A model generated the notes under the pieces. It was given only the letters and a program-made list of their open reading frames with translations. It made no database searches and had not been told where the DNA came from. A stretch of 64,000 nucleotides of DNA from Cytophagales bacterium Alg240-R148 (GTDB lineage: Bacteria; Bacteroidota; Bacteroidia; Cytophagales; Cyclobacteriaceae). The stretch lies in NCBI GenBank assembly GCA_900537185.1, contig LS999826.1, positions 310,001 through 374,000 of the forward strand. Reading direction: 5' to 3'. The translations under genes were made by a program, and so were the position numbers. The stretch's first letter is position 1, and each line of letters starts with the position of its first letter. Below, piece after piece: positions 54,044 to 62,467 of this stretch.

Positions 54044-56638
54044 TTATTGGTCGCAATAAATTTCATCTATGATGTCTCCTTCGACAACTGATTTATGTAT
54101 TAACTTGCCTGAACCATCGTAATAAAGAAGTATGTGGTACTCCGCTTCTTCTATGTATTTTTCTGTAAAATAAATGGGGTTTTCGTAGCTTCCAACATTT
54201 TCGATGTGGTCGTAACTGTCCTCCAGAACCCATTCACCAGCTTTGTTTACCAAGCCATAAAAGTTGTCTCTAAGTACCAAAACATGCTCTTGGCTTCCCG
54301 ACCTTCCTATGTTTTGATAGTCTTTGATGAGATCAATTTTTTCTTCTGAATTGGCAATGTCAATGAGTTGGAAGTGGAAGGACTGCTTTACCAGGGCCAT
54401 TTCATTGTTCCAAGGCAAAATGGCATCGTATGAAAATGCTGTGACAGGAACGCCTTTTTTGTCTATTAATCCATATTGCGTATCTTTTACTGCAATAAAA
54501 TAATTGTCGCCATAGGCCTTTAGCCCTTGTTTGAATGCGGGTTGTATCAATAGCTTACTCTGCACATTAAATAAACCAAACTTTTTTTTCTTCAACAAGG
54601 TAACATTGCCATCGGCATAATTTCCTATGCCGTCATAAATTGGTTTGAGCACTAAGTCCCCATTGAAGTCTACTATTCCATATTTCCCTTTTCTCTTTAC
54701 GACAAGTAAATCGGGGCCTATTGGAGATATTTTGTCCCATTTGTGGGTGATGATTGGTGATAAATTGGCATTGTAAATGTGCGGGTGGTCTTTTTCAACA
54801 ATTTTAATAAATTCTGAATAAAGGGTGTTGTTTTGTTTAATTAAAGCAACCTCGATGGGGAACTCAAATTTTTTTGTGTGGGCGTTGGGGCCAAAAATGG
54901 TGGTGGATTGTTGGTGCAGTACAATAAGAAACTGGTTGCCCAATGTATACACACTGTCTGCTGGGATGGTTTTGGACTGCTTTAATTTTAAGTTATAAAG
55001 AAAGGCGCTGGAATCGGATTGTAGGCCTGCCACCCATGTTCTATTCTTAACTAATTTTTCAGATAGTATATTTCCAATGTTTTGCAGTTCTGCATCGACC
55101 AATAACAGTTGCTTGGGCTTGTGTAACAAATACAAGGATTTTTGTTCCAACAAAGTTATATCCAGAATGTCTTTATCCAGGTATTGTTGTTCGAAGAAAA
55201 GCCTTTTATTGGGTTGGCCACTTGTTCTTAAAAATTGCCCTTGTACATTCTCTATAGAATCGAAAGTGTTTTTGAACGCATACTGGTTGGTGTTTATCGT
55301 TTGTTCAATTTCTTTTCCACTTAACAATAGCCATCCTTTTTTTCTCTTTAAAACGAAGGTGTTTTGGTAGAGGGCAGCTTGTTCTATATGGAGTTGTTTG
55401 ATTTGAAACCCATTTATGCCAGTTAAACTTGGGGAGGTGTGGGAGGTGGCGTAAATTAGGCTGTTCTGGAAGAGGTCGGCTGAATTGGCTGGTATTTGTA
55501 GGTTTAAGTCAAACAAAGGAGTGAGGAAGCTTTTGTTTTTATGTTGGACGAATATCCATCCTGCCCCTAGATATTCATATTTTTCGGGCGTCCCTGTGTA
55601 TATAATTTGATCGGAGCCAAGACAATAAAGGTTGTCGTCGGCGGTGTACAATGGGGTGGAGACAGCATCACAAAACAATTGAATATCTAGTTTTTTATAT
55701 CCTTTTGATGAGAGGAGTCGACCTGTGTTATCAATCCAATTGAATCGATTGTTTTTAATAGTTGGATACAACTTCAGCCCCAATTGGTTTTGTACAAAGT
55801 TTAATGAATCGTATAAAGGGTGGTCTACAAATTCTTTCCTGAAATAATCGGGATGTACATAACTTAAAGTACTGATGGCTAGGTTGGATAATTTATCTTT
55901 CGTGTCCTTGTGGATGAATGGGCGGAATTTGTCGGCAACTCCAAGTGCCGTGGCCATTAAATACCATTGGCGTTTGGCTTTGGCCACATGTCTTGATTCT
56001 GGAAAGGACTTAACGAATTTTTTATAGGCCTGGGTTGTTTGAGGAGCCGTTTGTTCTTTATAGTTCAGGTCGTCGTATATGGTATTGGCTTTCGGGATTT
56101 GTATAGCCTGAGGATATTTTTTTATGAAATCCAGCATTGAACTCGCTTTTTTTCCTGCCTTGGCATGTTCAAATGCCAGCTGGTTGCGTTGTGCGATGGC
56201 CTCGGGAATTCGGTAGGACTGCTTGTATTGGTGTATGTAGGTATCCAGCAACTCTATGGATTTTGTGCCATCGATTGTGGTAAACTCCAAACTATCTATG
56301 GTTTGGTGGGTCCTTACTAAGAAAAGTGAATCTAGCGCTTTTTTTGCAAGTTTTTCTTTTGACTTTTCTGGTAACACCAAGTAGTTGCTTTGGGCTTGGA
56401 GAATATAAAAGTGCGCAGAATCAAAATCATGCAAAGGGAAATCGATATTGCTGTGCAACAAAGCCATACCAGTATGGCCTGCCACATCAATCGAATCTTT
56501 ATCTATCGATTTGATTAATATTTTGATGGCCTGGTCGTATTTTTCTTTTTCTATGAGTCCAATAGATTTTCGGAGCTGGGCTTTAGAAAAACTGAAAAAT
56601 GCCAAAAAGAAGATTGTAAAAATTAACTTGTACCGCAT
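54044..56638 (-). CDS. WG-repeat envelope protein
   Basis: 864 residues with a signal peptide (about 1-20). An early helical part (about 20-250) is TPR-like, with several alpha pairs around 145-230. The remainder contains scattered WG-type repeats, for example RFNWIDNTGRLLSS (about 300), GKYGIVDFNGDLVLKPIYD (about 657-675), FGLFNVQSKLLIQPAF (about 690) and YGLIDKKGVPV (about 725). The repeats form small beta units. The protein probably sits in the periplasm or outer membrane. Function is unknown. The gene is leftward and unlinked to obvious partners, but lies directly before the tRNA-Pro array. Confidence 0.75.
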   Translation of the reverse strand: MRYKLIFTIFFLAFFSFSKAQLRKSIGLIEKEKYDQAIKILIKSIDKDSIDVAGHTGMALLHSNIDFPLHDFDSAHFYILQAQSNYLVLPEKSKEKLAKKALDSLFLVRTHQTIDSLEFTTIDGTKSIELLDTYIHQYKQSYRIPEAIAQRNQLAFEHAKAGKKASSMLDFIKKYPQAIQIPKANTIYDDLNYKEQTAPQTTQAYKKFVKSFPESRHVAKAKRQWYLMATALGVADKFRPFIHKDTKDKLSNLAISTLSYVHPDYFRKEFVDHPLYDSLNFVQNQLGLKLYPTIKNNRFNWIDNTGRLLSSKGYKKLDIQLFCDAVSTPLYTADDNLYCLGSDQIIYTGTPEKYEYLGAGWIFVQHKNKSFLTPLFDLNLQIPANSADLFQNSLIYATSHTSPSLTGINGFQIKQLHIEQAALYQNTFVLKRKKGWLLLSGKEIEQTINTNQYAFKNTFDSIENVQGQFLRTSGQPNKRLFFEQQYLDKDILDITLLEQKSLYLLHKPKQLLLVDAELQNIGNILSEKLVKNRTWVAGLQSDSSAFLYNLKLKQSKTIPADSVYTLGNQFLIVLHQQSTTIFGPNAHTKKFEFPIEVALIKQNNTLYSEFIKIVEKDHPHIYNANLSPIITHKWDKISPIGPDLLVVKRKGKYGIVDFNGDLVLKPIYDGIGNYADGNVTLLKKKKFGLFNVQSKLLIQPAFKQGLKAYGDNYFIAVKDTQYGLIDKKGVPVTAFSYDAILPWNNEMALVKQSFHFQLIDIANSEEKIDLIKDYQNIGRSGSQEHVLVLRDNFYGLVNKAGEWVLEDSYDHIENVGSYENPIYFTEKYIEEAEYHILLYYDGSGKLIHKSVVEGDIIDEIYCDQ

Positions 56639-56733
56639 ATAATATTAGATCAATGTATAAAACTATAAAGGTTTATTTAATTTTTATTCGTTATGTCCAA
56701 CAAAATTATTAATATTGCGCTCCGATTCAGGAT

Positions 56734-56807
56734 CGGGGTGTAGCGTAGCCCGGTATCGCGCCTCGTTTGGGACGAGGAGGTCGTAGGTTCGAATCCTGCC
56801 ACCCCGA
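56734..56807 (+). tRNA. tRNA-Pro (anticodon UGG)
   Basis: A standard cloverleaf: acceptor CGGGGTG with CACCCCG, anticodon stem CCTCG/CGAGG with loop TTTGGGA (anticodon TGG), and T stem GTAGG/CCTGC with loop TTCGAAT. CCA is not encoded. Its 3' end is copied at 57012-57027, and an inverted copy of its T-arm recurs at 56873-56887 and 57091-57105. Confidence 0.95.
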
Positions 56808-56811
56808 CTGT

Positions 56812-56845
56812 AAAACGTCAATCAGAAATGGTTGACGTTTTTTTT
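56812..56845 (+). terminator. terminator T1 of tRNA-Pro
   Basis: AAAACGTCAATC and GGTTGACGTTTT pair around the loop AGAAAT, with a run of T after it. Position directly behind the tRNA makes it the normal terminator. A second terminator with a different stem but the same loop is at 57028-57060. Confidence 0.85.
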
Positions 56846-56872
56846 ATGTCTAAACTTTCTAAGAACATCTAT

Positions 56873-56887
56873 GGCAGGGTTCGAACC
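56873..56887 (-). repeat. inverted copy of the tRNA-Pro T-arm (block A)
   Basis: GGCAGGGTTCGAACC is the reverse complement of tRNA-Pro 56786-56800 (GGTTCGAATCCTGCC) in 14 of 15 bases, and the odd base pairs as G-U in RNA. Read-through RNA could therefore base-pair this copy with the tRNA T-arm across terminator T1. Confidence 0.6.
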
Positions 56888-57011
56888 GTGGTTTGAGTTG
56901 GAGCTTGCGGAAACCATGAAGGGTTTTTTGTGCGGCATGCCATTTTGCGGGTATGAGCTAAACCGAAGGTTCACGAGGGGTTTTTGTGCGGCATGCCTTG
57001 TGCGTATGAGT

Positions 57012-57027
57012 AATCCTGCCACCCCGA
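57012..57027 (+). pseudogene. duplicated tRNA-Pro 3' end fragment
   Basis: AATCCTGCCACCCCGA repeats the last 16 bases of tRNA-Pro exactly. The rest of the tRNA is missing here, so this is a remnant or a copied end, not a gene. Confidence 0.7.
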
Positions 57028-57060
57028 CAAACACCATTTAGAAATAAGTGGTGTTTTTTT
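57028..57060 (+). terminator. terminator T2 behind the tRNA-Pro fragment
   Basis: AAACACCATTT and AAGTGGTGTTT pair around AGAAAT, followed by a T-run. Loop and flanks match T1, but the stem differs at matching positions on both sides, so the fold is conserved while the sequence changed. Confidence 0.75.
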
Positions 57061-57353
57061 ATGTCTATACTTTTCTAAGAATATACAAATGGCAGGGTTC
57101 GAACCGTGGTTTGAGTTGGAGCTTGCGGAAACCATGAAGGGTTTTTTGTGCGGCATGCCATTTTGCGGGTATGAGCTAAACCGAAGGTTCACGAGGGGTT
57201 TTTGGTGCGGCATGCCTTGCGGGTATGAGCTAAACCGAAGGTTCACGAGGGGTTTTTTGTGCGGCATGCCTTTTTGCGGGTATGAGATAAACCAAAGGTT
57301 CACGAGGGGTTTTTTGTGCGGCATGCCTTTTTGCGGGTATGAGTAATCCTGCC

Positions 57354-57483
57354 ATCCAAAATAATCAGCGAATTGATTCGGATTTATCATTCCAAATGAT
57401 CGACAGAAGGGTGGACTATCGGTACCATTAAAACGGAAAAATAACTTCAAGTTGCAAGTGATACCAACAAAAAGGACCTTGCA
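57354..57483. other. intergenic spacer after the repeat array
   Basis: 130 bases between the last repeat and the 3' end of the DUF2490-like gene. It has no gene, hairpin or further copy of the repeat that I can see. Confidence 0.5.
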
Positions 57484-58356
57484 CTATTTTGGTTTGGTTC
57501 TAATAAAGTGTTTCAATGTGAAAGACAAAACATTGCTGGTGTTATCGGGTGCATCCGCTTCTATGGAGTTATACGATTCCTGGTAAATATAAACGGCGTC
57601 AAATCTCCAAGTGTAGTTGAACCGGTAGCCCAAGCCAAGGTGTTGTTTGAAGGTGCTTTGGAACCGTTCTTGGATGTCCGTTTTAAAGTTTTCAAAAACC
57701 TCTGACCGAAGGATGGCATATAAGTCTTTGTCTTCATTGTAACTCTTTTTGGTAATTGGGAGAATAAAATCCAGGCGGGTGCGCAGCCGAGTAGAATTGT
57801 TGTTATTATTTCCTGATTTTGAATTAAAAAAACGGTGTTCCAACTTTACATTTAGTTTTACATAAATGCGCTTTTCTGGTTTAATGATGTTCCACCTAAT
57901 GCCTATAAGTGGCCGTAGTTCTTTTGTATCGTTTATATCATCTTGAACGGTTTCAGAAAAATATACCCCCGCGTAAAAATCGAAACTGTTGTTGGGGTAA
58001 AATTCAATGCTTGGTTGAATGGCATACTCTCGCCATTCTGGTCCTCCAGAAACCAGCCGGTTGTAATCCACTTCCAATTCGAATAAAAATGGGGCAAAAT
58101 TCAAGTCCACTACTGCCGAATTCCAATTCTGTACATCGTTTTTTTGCCCGTACAAATTAAAAGGACCTAAAACCAGGTACAGGGCCAATAAAATCGCAGT
58201 TTTAAATTCGAATTTTGAATTGAATCTATTTTTATGGAAGATGTTTATCAACTGAGCGTATGGGTTAGTTGGGGTTGAGGTAGCTGTAGTAGTCGTAAAG
58301 AAACCTACTTTACACATAAAGTGCAATAAATGTACATATGTAAATTTTATTGGCAA
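57484..58356 (-). CDS. DUF2490-type outer-membrane beta-barrel protein
   Basis: The frame gives 290 residues; a hydrophobic signal-like stretch lies at about 53-70 (TAILLALYLVLGPFNLYGQ), so translation may start downstream of the first ATG, though no in-frame ATG is closer than 58317. The rest is amphipathic strands (NWNSAVVDLNFAPFLFELEVDYNRL at 77-101, then RLRTRLDFILPI around 190-201) ending at KHFIRTKPK, the DUF2490 pattern of small outer-membrane barrels. Function unknown. It lies leftward, alone, between the repeat array and the response-regulator gene. Confidence 0.65.
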   Translation of the reverse strand: MPIKFTYVHLLHFMCKVGFFTTTTATSTPTNPYAQLINIFHKNRFNSKFEFKTAILLALYLVLGPFNLYGQKNDVQNWNSAVVDLNFAPFLFELEVDYNRLVSGGPEWREYAIQPSIEFYPNNSFDFYAGVYFSETVQDDINDTKELRPLIGIRWNIIKPEKRIYVKLNVKLEHRFFNSKSGNNNNNSTRLRTRLDFILPITKKSYNEDKDLYAILRSEVFENFKTDIQERFQSTFKQHLGLGYRFNYTWRFDAVYIYQESYNSIEADAPDNTSNVLSFTLKHFIRTKPK

Positions 58357-58464
58357 GGTAATTCTCTTTGCATACGCTTGATTGGGAATCTACCTTGGCA
58401 CAGGTGTTTTCCAACCAAAAATGCCGAAAAACGGACAAGTTTACAACTCCCTTAACAAGGTTCC

Positions 58465-59106
58465 TCAGGCCAATTCAATAATTCCCTTTTCAATGGCCAA
58501 CCGTATTAATGCTGCGGAAGTTTTTACATTGAGTTTGTGCATGATGTTGCGGCGGTGTGTTTTTACTGTATGTTCGCTGATAAAAAGGTTGGATGCTATG
58601 GCTTTGCTGTTTTGGCCTCCTGCCAAACACCGGATGATTTCTTTTTCACGCTCGGAAAGACCTTGAATTCCGGAGTTGTTTTTGTTCTTGCCTCTGAAAT
58701 AATCAAAAACCTGGTCGTTGATTTTAGGATGAAAATAGTTCTCTTTTTTACTAGTTTTGACAATTGCCTCCACCAATTCTTTTTTAGAGGCATCCTTTAA
58801 AATGTAACCTTGAGCCCCTTTTTCTAAAGCCCCCTTCACTTGTCTCATGGATTGGTGCATGGTCAACATCAAAGTAGGAATGTGGATGCCCTGTTTTTGA
58901 ATTAATTCCATAGTAGCGATACCGTCTATTTCTGGCATGTCAATATCCATTAGTAGTACATCTGCTTTAACTTGTTCCAGTAGAGCAGGAAGTGCATGGC
59001 CATTGGAAATATGGTGGGTGATTTCAATACCGTCTTTTGTTTTGAACATGGATTTCATGCCTTCTGCAAACAAGTCGTGGTCGTCTATAATAATTACGTG
59101 GATCAT
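58465..59106 (-). CDS. LuxR-type response regulator
   Basis: 213 residues with a receiver domain (phospho-acceptor Asp54 in LLMDIDMP, acidic pair DDH at 8-10, Lys near 104 in LKDASKK) and a C-terminal LuxR helix-turn-helix (about 147-210; LSEREKEIIRCLAGG, then NLFISEHTVKTHRRNIMHKL). It is the partner of the histidine kinase encoded 26 bases upstream on the same strand. Target genes are unknown; the small genes around it are candidates. Confidence 0.93.
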   Translation of the reverse strand: MIHVIIIDDHDLFAEGMKSMFKTKDGIEITHHISNGHALPALLEQVKADVLLMDIDMPEIDGIATMELIQKQGIHIPTLMLTMHQSMRQVKGALEKGAQGYILKDASKKELVEAIVKTSKKENYFHPKINDQVFDYFRGKNKNNSGIQGLSEREKEIIRCLAGGQNSKAIASNLFISEHTVKTHRRNIMHKLNVKTSAALIRLAIEKGIIELA

Positions 59107-59132
59107 TTGGATGGTTGTTGTCGTTGTAAGTT

Positions 59133-61025
59133 TTAATTAGTCGAAATTTCAGGAGCCTCTGCGAGGTCGGAAACAGTAACCAAAGGCAAATCAATGCTGA
59201 TGCTGGTGCCACTTTTTGGGTTGCTGTCTATATTAATTTCTCCATTTTGTTCTGCCACCATATGAGCCAAACTCTTCAGCCCCATTCCATTCCTGTTGTT
59301 TTGCACATAATTTGGGTCAAATCCCTTTCCATTGTCGTGTACTAGAATGTTGATGAGTTGTTCTTCTTCAAAGCAAGTAAGCAATACCGAAAGTTGGGAA
59401 GCATTGGCATGTTTTAATACGTTGCTGACAAGTTCTTGTACAATGCGGTAAATAACTATCTCACATTTGGAGTCCAATTGGTTGTCACAAATGGACGCTT
59501 TGAATTCTACAGCCAATTCACCTGGATGGTGCAGCTGCTGGGTCAGCTCTTTGAGCGCAGGTACAAGACCAAAATCCTCAGAGACCCCCATGTTCAATTG
59601 ATGGGACATGCTGCGAATGTCGGTACAGGCTTGGTCTACCAAGGAAGAAACTGTTTGGTGGTAGGGAGAATTTAAGTCGTCAATTCCATTGAGGTTCACT
59701 TTTATAGTAGCCAGCAAACTTCCAAAATGGTTGTGCAGTTCCTGTGCCAACCGTTTGCGTTCGTCTTCCTTGCCTTGAACCATGGATTCCAAAGCCCTTG
59801 TCTGGTGTTCTTGCATTAAAGACTGTACTTTTTCATTGTGCTCATTTCTTTCTTTTTGGGCGATGAGCTTTGTGTTCAAAAAACGCTGTCTAAAATACAG
59901 CAAAAGGGCAATGGCCAACAAAAGTAGCACGATACCTATTAACAAATAGGTTCGGTTGAGCGCATCTTGTTCCTCTAATAGGTCAATTTCTTTTTCTCTG
60001 AGGTTGACCTCGTATTCAGTTCGAAGGTTGGCCATTTTTTGAACAGAGCTGAGGTTGTTGACGCTGTCTCGGTAGACAATGTGTTGTTTGTAGTGCAGTA
60101 GAGATTTATTAGGGTCGCCCAATCTATCATAAAACTCAAAAAGCTTTTGATGGGCCTCACTAATTTGTTGTTTGAGATGGTGCTTTTTGGCCAATGTTAA
60201 ACTATTAATGGCAAGACTTATAGCTATATTTAAGTCGTCTTTTTTAGCATAAATGTCTGAACTGCTAATTAAAAATTCACAAATTGGTTGGTAGTTTTTT
60301 GTCTTTTTTAGAATTGATATAGCTTGGTTAAGGCTTAAAGAAGCCAATTCGTGCTCACCGAGTTGGGCATAAGCCATGCCGCTGTTACCAAGGTTGTAGG
60401 CCATGCCTATGTAGTGATCAAATTTTTTAAATATGAAGTTTGATTCAGAGAAGTACAAAAGAGAAGAGTCATAATTCCCAGACACCCTTTGTGCATTTCC
60501 AGCATTTAATAAAACAGAAGCCAATGCGATTGAATCGTTAGTTTTTCGTATAATATCAATCGATTTGTTGTAATATAATTTACCATTGGAATGGTCATTT
60601 GCAACAATATAAGTATCTGCAATAGCGCCAAGAACATTGCCAATTCCTACTTTGTAATCAGCTCTTTGAACTGCCTCTAAAGCCATAAACTGTGCTTTTA
60701 GAGCTTCGTCTAAATTCCCCAAAAGCAGTTCATTATACCCTTTTTGGAGGAACCCTCGATGTAAGTATAGTGGGTCATCCAATTCTTTTGAAAGTGAAAT
60801 TAATTCTTCGGCATATTGTAGTGACAGTTCTGCACTATTAACTTCATTGAAAGATAAATTCCTCAACAATTCCAATTTTATTGTATCATGTGGTTTTTCA
60901 TTTTTGTATACCAGCGCCAAACTATCAGCAATGTTTTGGTCTTGCCCTAAACAAACGTGAGTAATCAGAATAAAAACACCCACCAACATCTGGTGGGCTT
61001 TGTGTTTTGAGATCATAATAAGCAT
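59133..61025 (-). CDS. TPR-sensor histidine kinase
   Basis: The ATG at 61025 overlaps the previous gene's stop by one base (TAATG), giving 630 residues with a signal peptide (MISKHKAHQMLVGVFILITH segment). A TPR region covers about 40-330 (repeats such as YNLGNSGMAYAQLGEHELAS), then one membrane span at about 355-375 (TYLLIGIVLLLLAIALLLYF), a HisKA_3-like box (KRLAQELHNHFGS, His431) and an HATPase_c domain with DNGKGFD and GMGLKSL. TPR-fused kinases with a LuxR-type partner are common in Bacteroidota. The start could also be the ATG at 61016. Confidence 0.92.
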   Translation of the reverse strand: MLIMISKHKAHQMLVGVFILITHVCLGQDQNIADSLALVYKNEKPHDTIKLELLRNLSFNEVNSAELSLQYAEELISLSKELDDPLYLHRGFLQKGYNELLLGNLDEALKAQFMALEAVQRADYKVGIGNVLGAIADTYIVANDHSNGKLYYNKSIDIIRKTNDSIALASVLLNAGNAQRVSGNYDSSLLYFSESNFIFKKFDHYIGMAYNLGNSGMAYAQLGEHELASLSLNQAISILKKTKNYQPICEFLISSSDIYAKKDDLNIAISLAINSLTLAKKHHLKQQISEAHQKLFEFYDRLGDPNKSLLHYKQHIVYRDSVNNLSSVQKMANLRTEYEVNLREKEIDLLEEQDALNRTYLLIGIVLLLLAIALLLYFRQRFLNTKLIAQKERNEHNEKVQSLMQEHQTRALESMVQGKEDERKRLAQELHNHFGSLLATIKVNLNGIDDLNSPYHQTVSSLVDQACTDIRSMSHQLNMGVSEDFGLVPALKELTQQLHHPGELAVEFKASICDNQLDSKCEIVIYRIVQELVSNVLKHANASQLSVLLTCFEEEQLINILVHDNGKGFDPNYVQNNRNGMGLKSLAHMVAEQNGEINIDSNPKSGTSISIDLPLVTVSDLAEAPEISTN

Positions 61026-61411
61026 TAACTGTTGACTTTGATGGTAGGGTCCAAGGAATACCAATCTCCACCATATCTAATAACGATAAAATAAGGATAA
61101 TTGCCACTTCCTCTATGCACATCTCCAACCCCGTATTGGTTATTATCTGTGCCTTTAATGTATTGAACAGGCTGGTCTAGGTTCAAAGGATCAGTAGCTA
61201 TGTCGTCAAATACTAAAACACAGAAGTAAGAATATGAAGATAGCTTGTCAATTGTTACCCTTAATTTCAATTCTTGGTTGTTGTTCAGGGTAATCGTGGA
61301 GTTATTTACGATTAAAGTTTTTTCCTTACTATTTAAAGTAATGTCTAATACCACTGGATTAGACGTGTTACTTTCAGTAGTTAAGCCTGCTGCTGGTGTT
61401 AAATTTTCCAT
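61025..61411 (-). CDS. small beta-rich protein of unknown function, kinase-linked
   Basis: 128 residues without signal peptide or membrane span. The N-terminus (MENLTPAAGLTTESNTSN) is low in structure, then strands follow: VVLDITLNS, LKLRVTIDKL, YFCVLVFDDI, YPYFIVIRYGG, LDPTIKVN. The last part, DPTIKV, ends many soluble beta-sandwich proteins. It is the first gene of the three-gene leftward unit with the histidine kinase and response regulator and is coupled to the kinase by a one-base overlap. It may be what the system controls or senses. No family is recognised. Confidence 0.55.
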   Translation of the reverse strand: MENLTPAAGLTTESNTSNPVVLDITLNSKEKTLIVNNSTITLNNNQELKLRVTIDKLSSYSYFCVLVFDDIATDPLNLDQPVQYIKGTDNNQYGVGDVHRGSGNYPYFIVIRYGGDWYSLDPTIKVNS

Positions 61412-61789
61412 AATAATTAAGTTTTGTTGATGAATGTTGTAAAGGTCGGTTGCATGGCGTGATTGTTAATACCCCAAAAGTGGTATTGTTGAATATACTC
61501 ATTTTGATTTGTATATAATAATAACTGGTTATTTTATTGATTTATTTATTTTCATCACCTGAAAATTAATCTTTATAGTTTATTGGTTTAGTGTTTTTAA
61601 TATTTGATGTGCTAGATTATTGCAATGATGCAGACATACCACTAAAGAGGTACAGTGCCAAATACCCTATGGAGGCGATGGAATCTGCTTTTGTTTTTTT
61701 CAATTTTGGAGAACCAACTTTTTTTTGGCCATTAAGAAGGTGAAAGGCCTTTGTTGGTTAGAATAGGAAAACAAAAGAAAACAGATATT
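61412..61789. other. intergenic region between divergent genes
   Basis: About 380 AT-rich bases hold the promoters of the leftward kinase unit and of the rightward small gene. I see no gene and no strong hairpin. Confidence 0.5.
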
Positions 61790-62179
61790 ATGGAATCAGT
61801 TGTTAAAGAATCTAGCGTACTCCATGGGAGTTATTTGGCACAGGGCATAGTTGGAAATGATTGCCTACCCGGGATGCCCATCCTGCAGTATAAATTAATG
61901 GTATCCCCCGACATTCAAACAGTCAATGGGGCCGTTGAAATTAACTTAGCAGAGCTGCCCTATGCGCATTTGGTAGTTAAAAATGTAACAGGAAATATTC
62001 AATCGTTAGAAATTGGGGGTACCGTAACAAAAATTGTGGTATTAGAAGGTGTGTATACCCTGAATTACATTACCGAAAGTTTTTCGGCCTACTTGGCCAT
62101 TGACGACACCTGGAATGGTAGGGGTGGTTTTATCTACGGAGAGCAACGAGTTGAAAATGTAAGGGTCAGTTCATTGTGA
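61790..62179 (+). CDS. small soluble protein, DUF1842-like (tentative)
   Basis: ATG at 61790 is preferred to a TTG at 61751 (129 residues). No signal or membrane span. Strand pattern with LPGMPILQYKLMVS (about 26-39), TVNGAVEINLA (about 44-54), NIQSLEIGGTV (about 69-79) and a terminal DDTWNGRGGFIYGEQRVENV (about 105-124) resembles the DUF1842 family as I remember it, which is poorly characterised. It lies divergent from the kinase operon and may be under its control. Confidence 0.5.
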   Translation: MESVVKESSVLHGSYLAQGIVGNDCLPGMPILQYKLMVSPDIQTVNGAVEINLAELPYAHLVVKNVTGNIQSLEIGGTVTKIVVLEGVYTLNYITESFSAYLAIDDTWNGRGGFIYGEQRVENVRVSSL

Positions 62180-62467
62180 GCGGAAAAAGATTGGTCGTAA
62201 GGCATTGGTAAGCTTTCCAATACGATTGGGCTGATGGTGCTCCCTTATTTTGAGCTCCAGCTTACTGCCTTGGTTTGGGTAAGCAATTCCAACCAATACC
62301 CCAAAAGAGGTAAAGGTGGTAATCCCTATTTTAATCGATGTACTTGATGTCCCAAGTGATTAACTTTACATAAAACCATTCGATGTAGATTGGGTGGCTC
62401 CAATTTTTTTGTTGTAACGGCGGACCCGAAAAGCCCATTTTAAATAGAGTAGGGAAAATGGAATGTT
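62180..62467. other. intergenic region without gene
   Basis: 290 bases between two rightward genes. A leftward frame without a start codon and with a frame break near 62220 looks like chance or an old remnant. No hairpin of note. Confidence 0.4.

Larger units (their letters stand above)
56921..57345 (+). repeat. 57-bp short direct repeats
   Basis: Six copies of a repeat containing TGCGGCATGCC, then GCGGGTATGAG, AAACCGAAGGTTCAC and GGGGTTTTTT occur at about 56931, 56987, 57149, 57206, 57260 and 57317 (position of TGCGG). Spacings are 56 within block A and 57, 54, 57 within block B. GGCATGCC is a palindrome, AACCGAAGGTT a mini-hairpin. Both strands read through most copies without stop, because the period is a multiple of three, so open frames there are not good evidence for protein. 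Confidence 0.75.
56808..57353 (+). repeat. tRNA-Pro-linked tandem cassette array
   Basis: Behind tRNA-Pro two copies of a composite unit occur in tandem. Each unit has a terminator, an ATGTCTA-x-AC-TTTCTAAGAA spacer, the inverted T-arm copy GGCAGGGTTCGAACC, a lead sequence (GTGGTTTGAGTTGGAGCTTG), and a set of 54-57-base short repeats. Unit A (56808-57020) has two short repeats and unit B (57028-57353) has four. Each unit ends with AATCCTGCC, the tRNA 3' T-arm end. The first unit end continues as ACCCCGAC (the acceptor end), the second does not. No transposase or other enzyme lies near. Confidence 0.7.

Noticed and set aside
56921-57345. Possible CRISPR array because of regularly spaced repeats
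   Set aside because: There are no unique spacers between the repeats; the units follow each other directly, and no cas gene is in the window.
56971-57450. Leftward 159-codon frame and rightward repeat frames in the tRNA-linked array
   Set aside because: Open frames arise from a repeat period that is a multiple of three. The products are repeats of tRNA-derived DNA, and the frame is broken in block A.
62170-62359. Leftward protein-like frame between two small genes
   Set aside because: At first it read as a coherent protein tail, but recounting showed a frame break near 62220 and there is no start codon.
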